NCBI RefSeq assembly: GCF_032452875.1
Contig: NC_083871.1
Coordinates: 10,655,692 to 10,719,691 of the forward strand
Direction of reading: 5' to 3'
DNA length: 64,000 nt
Origin: Bos javanicus
Lineage: Eukaryota; Chordata; Mammalia; Artiodactyla; Bovidae
The notes under the pieces were generated by a model that was not told where the DNA came from, did no database searches, and saw only the letters and a program-made list of their open reading frames with translations. A program made the translations under genes and the position numbers. Of the stretch, positions 1 through 10,182 are shown piece by piece (position 1 is the first letter of the stretch; each line of letters opens with the position of its first letter).

Positions 1-60
1 GGTGGGCTACAGTCCACGGGGTCGCAAAGAGTCGGACGCAGACTGAGCGCCTAAACAACA
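1..60 (+). repeat. Bov-tA SINE, 3' end, cut by window edge
   Basis: The typical SINE end (ctacagtccacggggtcgca, then agtcggac and actgagcg) is followed by an AAC-rich tail. The 5' part lies outside the window. Confidence 0.85.
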
Positions 61-1361
61 ACAAGAGAAACGGGAGGGACAGACTGCTTCACTCCACCTT
101 TTAACCCGTGGGCAGTGGGCAGCCCGTGGCAATCCGGGCTCCTCCTCCGGCTCCCCAAGCCGGCTGCTTTCCCACGGTTGGTCCATGCTGCATGGCCCCT
201 CCCACAGCTCCTTTCAATAAGCCAGTCTTGTCTTTCCAGGAAAAAGAAAATCTGGTTTTCTGGTGAACTGGAGTCCTCGTTTTTCTATCCGCTCTGGAAA
301 AGTGGGATTTTACAGTTCAGTCAAGACCTTTTCATGAATATAGATGAAGACCCTCATTTCAGGAACTTACCTCATATTCTTTGTAAGAATCTTTTCTATT
401 CTTTAGATAGCTTTTGCGGTAACGTTTCTCATCTGCTTTTTCTAAACTAGTAAAAGCTAGTTTTTTGGAACTAGGTTACAGACCGACTTTGGCCCATTTA
501 ACAAGGTCAGACTGTTTATTCTTGACAGAATTCTTTCCCACTGTAAAAAGGTACTTTTAAATGCCACATTCCAAGACCAGTGCCAGTAAACCACTGAAGC
601 ATATTTTCCCACAAGAACAGATACCATGTGCGGTCCACACCTCACTGAAATCACCCTGCGTTACATAAGGTGCAGGGAGGCGTCAGCGTCACCGAGGAAT
701 CTACCAGCCTCTCTCAGAAAACACGTCCCCACATCTAGAAGCATGCTGACCTTTAAAGAGGAATTCATCAAAATAAAAATGGGAAAGAAGAAAGGGAAGG
801 ATGGCTTAGAAATTAAACAAACAAACAAAAAAAAGTTATATAGCAGAAGAGAAATCTTGAAACTTTAGTATCCAAACCTAGAAGCAGGAGAAATTTTTAA
901 TCCCTTATTTTGGGCTTTTTATGGTTGAGTGGCTAAATTTATGGCCCCCACTTTTAGATTCTGCCAGCCTTCAAAATAAATATATGAGCAGTGCTAAAGT
1001 AAATTCTCCTACGCGTTCCCCTCCTTTCTGTTGGATGTTTCCCTGAGACCTGACGGTAGACTATTCCTCCACGGCCAACTGTAAGCTTTAGCATTCAAAT
1101 TTATGAGGGGCTTAAAAATCGTCAGTGTCCTTATGATGTTGGGTGTCACAACGTCACTCTCCTTGTGCTCCAATCTGCAGAGAAAAGGAAAACAGAAAGT
1201 GGGAGCAGCAAGAGGCACTGTTCAGCAGCCCAGGGAGCATCGGTGATAAACACATTTGAAATATTAGCAATAAAGTCAATACAATAGGAAAGAAAATCCA
1301 GCATAACAGAGCGACCGCACACAAGTCTGAGCTGAACTTCTGGAGACAGCTATACAGATCA
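61..1361. other. Intronic interval, nothing recognised
   Basis: Unique-looking sequence with a moderately GC-rich stretch near 100-230. I see no repeat family, exon or RNA gene. Short open frames show no family resemblance. Confidence 0.6.
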
Positions 1362-1588
1362 GGGTTTCCCCGGTGGTTCAATGGTAAAGAACCCGCCTGC
1401 CAACGCGGGAGACACAGGAGACCTGAGTTCGCTCCCTGGGTCAGGAAGATCCCCTGCTGAAGGGCATGGCATCCCACTCCAGTAGTCTTGCCTGGAGACT
1501 CCCATGGACAGAGGAGCCAGGTGGGCTGCAGTCCACAGGCTCACAAAGAGTTGGGCACAGCTGAAGCAACTTGAACAGGCACACATCC
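1362..1588 (+). repeat. Bov-tA SINE
   Basis: It starts with a diverged tRNA-like head (gtttccccggtggttcaatg), has the B-box region near 1428-1440, then the body ending in the gttgggcacagctgaagcaa motif. Sense orientation. Confidence 0.85.
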
Positions 1589-1987
1589 ACAGAGAGATTA
1601 ACAGAAACACGTACTTATACTTCTCAAGAACCCAAGTGGACTAAATAAAATGACTAAAGGAAACAATAACACAGACATTTTCTACCTTTTCCTACAACAT
1701 TACGGTTCCTTTAAGGATCCCCAAAGACCTTAAATCTTAATTTAAACACACTATACAGTAAATGTACCTGCACAAGTAGGGGAGGAGTAGGAAGGCTTGG
1801 GAATCTCAAATAAGGAGGATGAAGCATGGTAATTATTTGAAGGTTAGGACTGGCTGCCTCAACAGATACTCAAAGTGTAACTGCCACTCCCTCAGAGCTC
1901 CAGTGACTGTCAGGGAGTGACGCAGTGGGCAACTGGGAAGATTAGCTGAAAGCTGGGTTTAAAATAAACAACAAATCTTTAGATGCT
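1589..1987. other. Intronic interval, nothing recognised
   Basis: A/T-rich intronic sequence with no repeat or gene that I can name. Confidence 0.55.
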
Positions 1988-2749
1988 TATCAATGAAGAA
2001 GAACTAAAGAGCCTCTTGATGAAAGTAAAAGAGGAAGAGTTAAAGAGTTGGCTTAAAACTCAACAATCAGAAAAGTAAGATAATGGCATCTGGTCCCATC
2101 TCTTCATGGCAAATAGATGGGGAAACAATGGAAACAGTGACAGACTTTATTTGGGGGGGCTCCAAAATCACTGCAGATGGTGTGATTAAAATACACACAA
2201 AATTAAAAGACGCTTGCTCCTTGGAAGAAAAGCTATGACCAACCTAGACAACATATTAAAAAGCAGAGACATTACTTTGCCAACAAAGGTCTGTCTAGTT
2301 AAAGCTATGGTTTTTCCAGTAGTCACATATGGATGTGAGAATAGGACCATAAAGAAAGCTGAGCGCCGAAGAACTGATGCTTTTGAACTGTGGTGTTGGA
2401 GAAGACTCTTGAGAATTCCTTGGACAGCAAGGAGATCCAACCAGTCCATCCTAAAGGAAGTCAGTCCTGAATATTCACTGGAAGGACTGATGCTAAAACT
2501 GAAACTCCAATACTTTGGCCATCTGATGCAAAGAATTGACTCATCTGAAAAGACCCTGATGCTGGGAAAGATTGAATGTGGGAGGAGAAAGGGATAACAG
2601 AGGATGAGATGGTTGGATGGTATCACCAACTCAATGGACATGAATTTGAGTAAACTCTGGGAGCTGGTGATGGACAGGGAGGCCTGGCATGCTGCAGTCC
2701 ATGCAGTTGCAAAGAGTCAGACAGGACTGAGTGACTGAACTGAACTGAA
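1988..2749 (+). mobile_element. BovB (RTE) LINE, 5'-truncated, decayed
   Basis: Sense BovB from the region just after the reverse-transcriptase active site to the 3' end with its gactgaactgaact tail. The C-terminal frame is open from 2214 to 2597 (LPTKVCLVKAMVFPVVTYGC, then WTARRSNQSIL) but is broken on both sides, for example by a stop after 2594 inside what is normally GQQRMRWLDG. It is more diverged than the copy at 7098-7997 and is not functional. Confidence 0.9.
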
Positions 2750-2943
2750 TGATGATGCAATGGTCCCACCAGCAACACGGAAAAAGTAGAGTTGGAAATT
2801 TATTCACCGATTCATCTGTAAAAAGAGGGAGTTGTGAAAGAACTTATATTTAAAGAGTAGTGAGAAATGATGGTGTTCAACAATAAGGAATATGTATTTA
2901 TGAGCATGGGGGTGATTTGCAGGTGGGAGGGAGAGGATGGAGG
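2750..2943. other. Short interval between two BovB pieces
   Basis: Includes a G-rich purine stretch at 2917-2944. No gene seen. Confidence 0.5.
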
Positions 2944-3053
2944 GGTTGGTGATGGACAGAGAGGCCTGGTGTGCTGCAGTCCATGGGATCACAAAGAGTT
3001 GGACATGACGGAGTCACTGAATTGAACTGAACACAGAAAAAACAAAAAACAAC
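2944..3053 (+). repeat. BovB LINE 3'-end fragment
   Basis: About 90 bases of the BovB 3' end (ggttggtgatggacagagag through gaattgaactgaac) followed by an A-rich tail. A very short 5'-truncated insertion. Confidence 0.8.
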
Positions 3054-3684
3054 CCTCTGCGTGCCATGCTACCGAGTTGGAATTAATTCTTTAGACAATG
3101 GAGAATCATGAGGATTTGTTTCATTCATTCATCACGTGTTTATCAAGTGACTACCATGGGCCAAGAGGGCACTGTAGGAAACTCTAAAATAGTGCAACAC
3201 CGCAGGCGAGTGAATAAAAATGGCAGTGTTCAACGTAACAGAATTTCAGTGACACTTCTCAACTCAGGAACTTGTACTAGGAGACAAGCCAAGCCCAAGC
3301 AAACTGAAGATATTCCTATCTTTCCCCGCCTTACAAGGGAGCAAGCAGCGGTATCTGCAAAACACCAGAAGTGACATATCCTAAGAATTAGAGAGGATGT
3401 GAAAATCCAAGTTATAGAGACATTGTTTTCTACTCAATTCTAAGGACCGCGTCTCATACTCTGCTGAAGGGACATGACAGGACACTTGAGTTAAGGGAAT
3501 TTAGGGGCGATGGGATAATCATTCCCATACGAATATTAAATGGAAGAGGCAACGAAATGTTTCCAGCTTCTGGATCCCTAAGAAACCCTCTGTTTGCAAA
3601 ACCTCTCTAAAGCACTTGGACTCCAAAACGTTAGAACAATGGTTGGTCTTTACACTCAAACCTGGCCTCGAGCTTCTGAGATTT
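3054..3684. other. Intronic interval, nothing recognised
   Basis: Unique-looking sequence. An open frame at 3108-3374 shows no family features and is probably chance. Confidence 0.55.
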
Positions 3685-3889
3685 GGGCATCCCCTGTGGC
3701 TCAGACAGTAAAAAATCTGCCTGTAATGCAGAAGACCAGGCTTTGATCCTTGGGTCGGGAAGATCTCCCAGAAAAGGGAAGGGCAACCCATTCCAGTATT
3801 CCTGTCTGGAGAACTCCATGGATAGAGGAGCCTGGCGGGCTACAGTCCATGAGGTCACAGAGTCAGACTCGACTGAGTGACTCACCTTT
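3685..3889 (+). repeat. Bov-tA SINE
   Basis: Head gcatcccctgtggctcagac, body with ccattccagtattcctgtct, end gactcgactgagtgactcac. Sense orientation. Confidence 0.87.
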
Positions 3890-5175
3890 AAGCCATCATT
3901 CAACTTACTTCTGAGACCTGAATGGCCTCACACAGGGTAGACACGGGCAGGATGAATGTAGATAACCAGGTGACAAGCAGACCCTGTCTATATCATACCT
4001 TGATGAGGGGGCCGAACAGATGTATGGAGGAAGCAAAACAGCTTCCAGGCAGTAGCATTACAGTTAAACTGTTTTTGTCCAGAACTAATTTTCAGCAGTG
4101 ATCGCTTACGAAGGAGCTGCAATCAAATGAACGTCTATCTTTTACAAACAAGGAAAGCAGTCATTTGATGGACTGAGCAAGAAGAGTCGGTGCGATGCGA
4201 TAGGCACCCACAGGCACGCCACGGCGGCATCCTGTACGGTGAGGAATACAGGCTCTTTCTTCAGGGAAGGTGCTCACCGTGGTCAACAGCATCTGCCTTT
4301 ACCCCACAGGCAGAGACTACCCATCAGATGGTAACTGGAAATGTGTTTGATTGCCACTGAGAAAGCGTAACGGAGGATCTGGCCGGCTTCACGTGTTTGT
4401 CTTGGCTCTGGCCTTTTCCACGTCCCCAGCCCTGGGAACCCTAAGGAAAAACGTGTCCTGTTCCCAAGCCGTGGGCACTGCCCCATTGTGCTCCGCTTCC
4501 CTCGCTGGTGAAAGTGAAAACGAAGGCGGCACAAGCGCTCCATTGTGAGCTGGGAAACACGCACTGGCGACTGGAGGCGTTCACAACAGACCTGGCTGTC
4601 TCTCGGCGAGCGGAGGTCGAACGGGGCGGGAGCCTGGCGAGGTGCGTCCTGCCCTTTCGCCGAGGTGCCCTGGCGACAGGCTTTGGGTTTTTTCCATTAT
4701 ACTCGGTTCACGCCTTTGCCCTGATTTACTCAGTATGCACTGGCAGGCTTTGCAGGCTTCTGTGGGAGCAACTCGGCTGCCCGAGGAGGCACAGACCCTG
4801 CCAGGTCTCCATAGTAAATACAACACGCACGGAGAGGAAACAAGCATAAACAATTTATTTTCTCCTGTAAAAGATGACATTGTTCTCTGATCTTGGGTCT
4901 GGCTTCCCTTTGCCGGCTTGGTGGTGCCAGCTGTTGAGTGAGCTATCCCAAACAGAAACGGACAAAATGAGCACAGAGTGCAGGACGGGCACCTCCATGG
5001 GGCCTGCACCCAGGGAGGATGCTGGCGGCCTCTCAGCATCTCCCATCCTGGAGGGCGTGAGCGGGGAGGGCTTCCCTGACCCAAGGGCTTTGCAGCATTC
5101 TGCCCTTCTCCCTTGTTGCACTTTTCTCTGTTTTTAACTCTACACTTCTTGGCATGACTAACTGATTAAGATCTG
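3890..5175. other. Intronic interval with a CpG-dense core
   Basis: No repeat recognised. The middle (4381-4700) is unusually rich in CpG and is listed separately. Overlapping open frames on both strands at 4280-5140 reflect the GC content, not coding. Confidence 0.55.
4381..4700. promoter_or_regulatory. Short CpG-dense patch with a CACGTG E-box (candidate regulatory element)
   Basis: About 13 CpG occur between 4565 and 4680 alone and more before it, far above the surrounding intron, and no SINE or LINE explains them. A canonical CACGTG lies at 4390-4395. The regulatory role is inference; nothing in the sequence proves transcription starts here. Confidence 0.35.
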
Positions 5176-5293
5176 CCTCCCCATTTTGAGCTCCATGAGA
5201 GCAAGACCTCGTCCACTTCTGCTCCCCACGGTCCCTCGGATTCACCGACAGTGCTTGGCACGTGGAAAGCGATCAGGATCTGCTGACTGAATG
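5176..5293 (+). repeat. L2 LINE 3' end (old)
   Basis: The order gagctccatgagagcaagac, then cagtgcttggcacgtgg, then ctgactgaatg follows the well-known L2 3' end. Strongly diverged, so old mammalian. Confidence 0.6.
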
Positions 5294-5381
5294 TCACAAC
5301 TCCATTAACTTTCTACCCTCGGGTTATCAAAGACTTTCTGAATCCACAAGGTTTCTTTCGTGTTTACTAAGCGCTACCCAC

Positions 5382-5604
5382 AGGCTTCCGAGGAGGCGCA
5401 AAGGACCTGCCTGACAAAGGAGAAGATGTAAGAGACTCAGAGTCGATCCCTAGGTCGGGAAGACCCCCGGAGGAGAGTGTGGCAACCCACCCTAGTATTC
5501 TTGCCCAGAGAATCCCATGGTCAGAGGAGTCTGGTGGACTATACAGCCCAAGGGGTCACGAAGAGTTGGATATGACTGAAGTGACCTGGCACTCATGCTC
5601 GCAT
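5382..5604 (+). repeat. Bov-tA SINE
   Basis: Diverged head ggcttccgaggaggcgcaaa, body ccctagtattcttgcccaga, end gttggatatgactgaagtga. Sense orientation. Confidence 0.82.
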
Positions 5605-6438
5605 GCAATTGCTACCCATGTGGGCACCGGAAGAGGAAAACACCAGAGGCGTAAGGAGAGGATGTAAGCAATTGGGATTTTTTCTAATTCTTGTGGAGTG
5701 ATTTTAAATATGGAAATTTTGGGAGTCTTATCAGTTTCATATAAAAAAAAATCCCCAAGTGAATTTTTGTAATCCATATAGTTATCAAAACAGTCTTCCC
5801 ATGTTTCCTATTTAGTTGTTATCTTTTACTTCTACAGAGAGGAAGGTGCTTTCATATGCTTACATATGTCCTTTAATAGGAAAGATAATACAGAAAAAAG
5901 GAACTTTCGAGAAGGAGAATGTGATTCACTTAGTAAGAATTTTTATTAAGTCACTGAAGACAGAATATTCTCATTCTTCCATATGATACAAAGTGGATTT
6001 TTTCCCTCCAAACTGTGTGGTAGGCACAGGCATTTGGAGGAAAAATGCGAATTCTCCCATTTGTCTAATGATTGGATAAAGGCGCCCCCAAAACACTGAA
6101 AAGGCACTGTAATACTTATTGTTCACCGAAGAACAGAAATTGGTTTATGGCAGGGCGATTCTGGACTTCATCCCAGCATGAGAAGTTACTGATGCCCCAA
6201 AAGGAACGAGCTCATTTTAGGCTGTAGCCTTCTCTCTACCCACAGGTGGCATCATGGTGACTGCCCTGAGGAGTGACTCACTCTAACTGCATAGATGTGG
6301 CCATTACATCTGGATATAAAAACATCAACCCTGGCACCGCTCTGAACGGCCCTCAAAGCAGTCTCACGCCACAGAGGGAGCACGATGTGTGCACTGTCAC
6401 GATCAGGCACTTCACTGAGTTTAAGGGAGCAGACACAC
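5605..6438. other. Intronic interval, nothing recognised
   Basis: AT-rich in the middle. No repeat or gene that I can name. Confidence 0.55.
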
Positions 6439-6480
6439 GCAAAAGAGTCGGACATGACTTAGTGACTGACCAACCAACCA
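6439..6480 (+). repeat. Bov-tA SINE 3'-end remnant
   Basis: Only the last SINE bases (gagtcggacatgacttagtg) are present, followed by a short CAAC-rich tail. Confidence 0.5.
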
Positions 6481-7086
6481 TGATCTACTGAGAATACAAT
6501 AGCATTACGTCTTTAAAAATGTGTATGTGTTAGGCAGAACACTCTCCAACACAAATCACAGCAAGATCCTCTGTGAGCCATCTCCCAGAGTAATGGAAAT
6601 AAAAGCAAAGATAAACAAAAGGGACCTAACTAAGCTTAAAAGCTTTTGCACAATGAAGGAAACTACAAGCACGGTGAAAAGATAGCCCTCGGAATGGGAG
6701 AAAATACTAGTAAATGTAACAACTGACAAAGAATTAAGGTCCAAAATATCCAAGCAGCTCATGCAGCTCAATACCAAAAAAACCAAACAACCCAATCAAA
6801 AAGCGGGAAAAGAACTAAACAGACATTTCTCCAAAGAAGACATACAGACGGCTAATAAACACACGAAAAGATGCTCAACATCACTCATTATCGGAGAAAT
6901 GCAAATCCAAACCACAATAAGGTACCATCTCACACGGGTCAGAATGGCCATCATCAAAAATTCTACAAACAATAAATGCTGGACAAGGTGTGGAGAAAAG
7001 GGAACCCTCCTACACTGTTGGTGGGAATGCAAACTGGTACAGCCACTGTGGAGAACAGTGTGGAGAGTCCTTAAAAAACTGGAAAT

Positions 7087-7097
7087 AGAACTGCCAT
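7087..7097. repeat. Left target-site duplication of the BovB insertion (agaactgccat)
   Basis: Repeated exactly at 7998-8008. Removing the sequence between leaves an uninterrupted L1 line. Confidence 0.9.
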
Positions 7098-7997
7098 CAG
7101 ATCAGATCAGATCAGTCGCTCAGTCGTGTCCGACTCTTTGCGACGCCATGAATCGCAGCACACCAGGCCTCCCTGTCCATCACCAACTCCCGGAGTTCAT
7201 TCAGACTCACGTCCATCGAGTCAGTGATGCCATCCAGCCATCTCAACCTCTGTTGTCCCCTTCTCCTCTTGCCCTCAATACCTCCCAGCATCAGAGTCTT
7301 TTCCAATGAGTCAACTCTTCGCATGAGGTGGCCGAAGTACTGGAGTTTCAGCTTTAGCATCATTCCTTCCAAAGAAATCCCTGGGCTGATCTTCTTCAGA
7401 ATGGACTGGTTGGATCTCCTTGCAGTCCAAGGGACTCTCAAGAGTCTTCTCCAACACCACAGTTCAAAAGCATCAATTCTTCGGTGCTCAGCTTTCTTCA
7501 CAGTCCAACTCTCACATCCATACATGACCACAGGAAAAACCATAGCCTTGACTAGACGAACCTTTGTTGGCAAAGTAATGTCTCTGCTTTTGAATATGCT
7601 ATCTAGGCTGGTCATAACTTTCCTTCCAAGGAGTAAGCATCTTTTAATTTCATGGCTGCAGTCACCATCTGTAGTGATTTTGGAGCCCAGAAAAATAAAG
7701 TCTGACACTGTTTCCACTGTTTCCCCATCTATTTCCCATGAAGTGATGGGACCAGATGCCATGATCTTAGTTTTCTGAATGTTGAGCTTTAAGCCAACTT
7801 TTTCACTCTCCACTTTCACTTTCATCAAGAGGCTTTTTAGTTCCTCTTCACTTTCTGCCATAAGGGTGGTGTCACCTGCATATCTAAGGTTATTGGTATT
7901 TCTCCCGGCAATCTTGATTCCAGCTTGTGTTTCTTCCAGTCCAGCATTTCTCATAAAGGCTGTATATTGTCACCCTGTTTATTTAACTTATATGCAG
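7098..7997 (-). mobile_element. BovB LINE, 5'-truncated and 5'-inverted, inside L1
   Basis: From the left, the minus strand of the BovB 3' end begins with a gatca repeat tail and continues up to 7954. The last stretch, 7956-7997, is in the opposite orientation: on the plus strand it encodes GCILSPCLFNLYAE, which in BovB lies just before the point where the minus-strand part begins (MRNAGLEE). This is the layout produced by twin priming. Exact 11-base target duplications flank the whole. A few bases (about six) of BovB are missing at the inversion point. Confidence 0.92.
7112..7954 (-). pseudogene. BovB reverse-transcriptase C-terminal fragment, open but with altered active site
   Basis: A continuous 280-codon minus-strand frame corresponding to the BovB (RTE clade) polymerase from just after the LYAEYIMRN region to the C terminus (ends GVAKSRTRLSD). 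The metal-binding YADD motif of the reverse transcriptase reads YAGD here (codon GGT at 7874-7876), so the second active-site aspartate pair is spoiled. The endonuclease and the N-terminal polymerase part are absent. The uninterrupted frame suggests a fairly recent insertion. It is a fragment, not a gene of the host. Confidence 0.9.
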
Positions 7998-8008
7998 AGA
8001 ACTGCCAT
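7998..8008. repeat. Right target-site duplication of the BovB insertion
   Basis: Exact copy of 7087-7097. Confidence 0.9.
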
Positions 8009-8702
8009 ATGACCCAGCAATCCCACTGCTGGGCATACACACCGAGGAAACCAGAATTGAAAGAGACGTGTATCCCAATGTTCATCACAGCACTGTTTAC
8101 AACAGCCAGGACACGGAAGCAACCTAGATGTCCATTGGCAGACAAATGGATAAGAAAGCTGTGGTACATATACACAATGGAATATTACTCAGCTATTAAA
8201 ACGAATGCATATGAATCAGTTCTAATGAGGTAGATGAAACTGGAGCCTATTATACAGAGTGAAGTAAGTCAGACAGAAAAACACCAACACAGTATATTAA
8301 CACATATATATGGAATTTAGAAAGATGGTAACGATGACCCTATATGCGAGACAGCAAAAGAGACACAGATGTAAAGAACAGACTTTCGGACTCAGTGAGA
8401 GAAGGCGAGGGTGGGATGATTTGAGAGAACTGCACTGAAACGTGTATTACCATATGTAAAACAGATGGCCAATCTGAGTTTGTGCATGAAGCACGGCACC
8501 CAGAGCTGGTGCTCTAGGACAACCCAGAGGCGTAGGGTGGGGATGCAGGTGGGAGGGGAGTTCAGGATGGTGGGGGGAGGGGAGGGGAACACATGTATAC
8601 CTGTGGCCGATTGATGTTGATGTACGGGAAACCCACCAAAATAAAGTAATTCTCTTCCAATTAAAACAAATTAATTAAAAAACAAACAAAACAAAAAGTC
8701 CA

Positions 8703-8921
8703 TGTGTGCGTGTTTGCTCAGTGTTGTATGACCCTTTGAGACCCCACGAACTACAGCCCGCTAGGCTCCTCTGCCCATGGAATTCTCCAGGCAAGAATAC
8801 CGGAGTGGGCTGCCATGCCCTGCTCCAGTGGAATCTTCCCGACCCGGGGATCGAACCCACGTCTCCTGTGTCTCCTGCATTGGCAGGCAGATTCTTTACC
8901 ACTATGACACCTGGGAAGCCC
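8703..8921 (-). repeat. Bov-tA SINE
   Basis: Antisense: begins with a GTGTG-rich tail, then the body (aggctcctctgcccatggaa), and ends with the reversed head tgacacctgggaagccctg. It abuts the L1 tail. Confidence 0.88.
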
Positions 8922-9039
8922 TGAAAATGTACATGCTTTAATTAAAAAATAATTATTGCTAAGAAATCCTGCCTTCTGCAGCACATAATGTTTTTGAAAT
9001 AGTAACATCACAGATCACCAAAACAAATATTCAATTTAA

Positions 9040-9219
9040 GACTGAAACAGCTGGAAATATTGCCAGAGTTACAAAAAAGTGACACAGAGACATTAACTGA
9101 ACAAACGCTGTTGGAAAACGGTGCTATGATGCAGGATCACCACAAAGCGCCCATTTGTAAAACATGCAACATCTGCTAAACGCAATAGAGCGAGGCAAAT
9201 AAAATGAGGTATGCCTGTA
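9040..9219 (-). mobile_element. Tigger1-like DNA transposon end
   Basis: The stretch acgctgttggaaaacggtgc, ggatcaccacaaagcgcc, aacgcaatagagcgagg and the terminus aaaatgaggtatgcctgta match the end of Tigger1 (pogo/Tc1-mariner superfamily). The terminal inverted repeat ends in cctg next to TA, the usual target. Only one end is present. Strand depends on which terminus it is and is uncertain. Confidence 0.7.
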
Positions 9220-9957
9220 TTCTTGAAATCCATCTGCCACAAGATTATATATAACCGCATGGGGCATGATTTGTACAGGTCCCTTACGTACAATGGAAAG
9301 AAGCTCCCTGGGACCTGTTCTCTGGTTTTCCACAAATGTAGTTATTTCATTACAGGTCGCAGAATTTGATTTTCAGGGTTTCAGAAACAGTTCTTCACCA
9401 GGCTCTGAGTATAATGGGCCCCACTTCTCTTCACCTTCCCAGCTCCTCCCTGCAGAACAAGAGGCCTCATGTACGTGCTTACGGCCACCCCCATCTGCGT
9501 GTCCCCATCCTGCCCAACGTCTGCAAGCTACTGCCCCTTAGGTGTGTGGCGAGCACACAGGTGGCCCGATGTGCTTTTAGGAAGAAGAGAAGAGCTTGTG
9601 CGATTCCCATTCGGTCAGGGAACTCCAAAGCCTTGCGTTTAGCTGGCTGAGCGTGGGGGGTCTCAGACTTTGAGAGGTATCTGGATTCTGTCCTCATCAA
9701 GAGAGGCGTGGCTAGAGCAGGGCCAGTGCTGGCTCCTCCAAATTGTGAAACCCAGGCCACGGGACCCTCCTGCCTGGTTCTAAGGTCTTCACTGTAGCCA
9801 TCCACATGTTGATTCTGTACAATTTACAGAAACAAGTATAAACCACTTTTCCCTTTGAGGTTACATGTACATACCTGATTGTATACTGAATAGCAAAACC
9901 CCAATTCTTCCTAAGACACCTTTGTGTCAGGGGGAAGGCACCCAGTTAAGGGCACTT
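9220..9957. other. Intronic interval, nothing recognised
   Basis: GC-richer between about 9430 and 9780, with open frames on both strands that have no recognisable domain. Confidence 0.55.
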
Positions 9958-9958
9958 A

Positions 9959-10170
9959 ATTGTTGTTGAGTTACTAAGTCATGTCTGACTCTGCAACCCC
10001 TTGGACTGTAGCCCACCACGCTCCTTCCTCTGTCCATGGGATTTCCCAGGCAAGAATACTGAAGTGGGTTGCCATTTCCATCTCCAGGGGACCTTCCTGA
10101 CCCAAGAATCGAATTCGAGTCTCCTGCATTGGCAGGCGGATTCTTTACCACTGAACCACCAGGGAAGCCC
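9959..10170 (-). repeat. Bov-tA SINE with probable target duplication
   Basis: Antisense SINE from gttgttgagttactaagtca to caccagggaagccc. Near-repeats taagggcactta (9947-9958) and taaaggcacata (10171-10182), two mismatches in 12, fit a target-site duplication. Confidence 0.85.
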
Positions 10171-10182
10171 TAAAGGCACATA

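Larger units (their letters stand above)
6531..8698 (+). mobile_element. Ruminant L1 LINE 3' portion, interrupted by an inserted BovB
   Basis: Sense L1: the end of ORF2 (for example YTVG-type gttggtgggaatgcaaactg at 7018-7037, and acccagcaatcccactgctg at 8012-8031) followed by the 3' untranslated region and an A-rich tail at 8663-8698. The reading frame is broken, so it is dead. A BovB with an 11-base target duplication splits it at 7098-7997. The L1 is therefore older than that BovB. Confidence 0.92.

Noticed and set aside
365..373. Another minus-strand AG|GTAAGT word
   Set aside because: Purine-rich upstream sequence, so no acceptor; no exon beside it.
4283..5245. Cluster of open frames in the CpG-dense area
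   Set aside because: Explained by base composition; no family resemblance and mutually overlapping frames.
7224..7778. 184-codon plus-strand open frame
   Set aside because: It is the reverse-strand shadow of the BovB polymerase fragment at 7112-7954.
9266..9805. Overlapping open frames on both strands
   Set aside because: GC-rich sequence with few stop codons; no domain, and frames on both strands at once.
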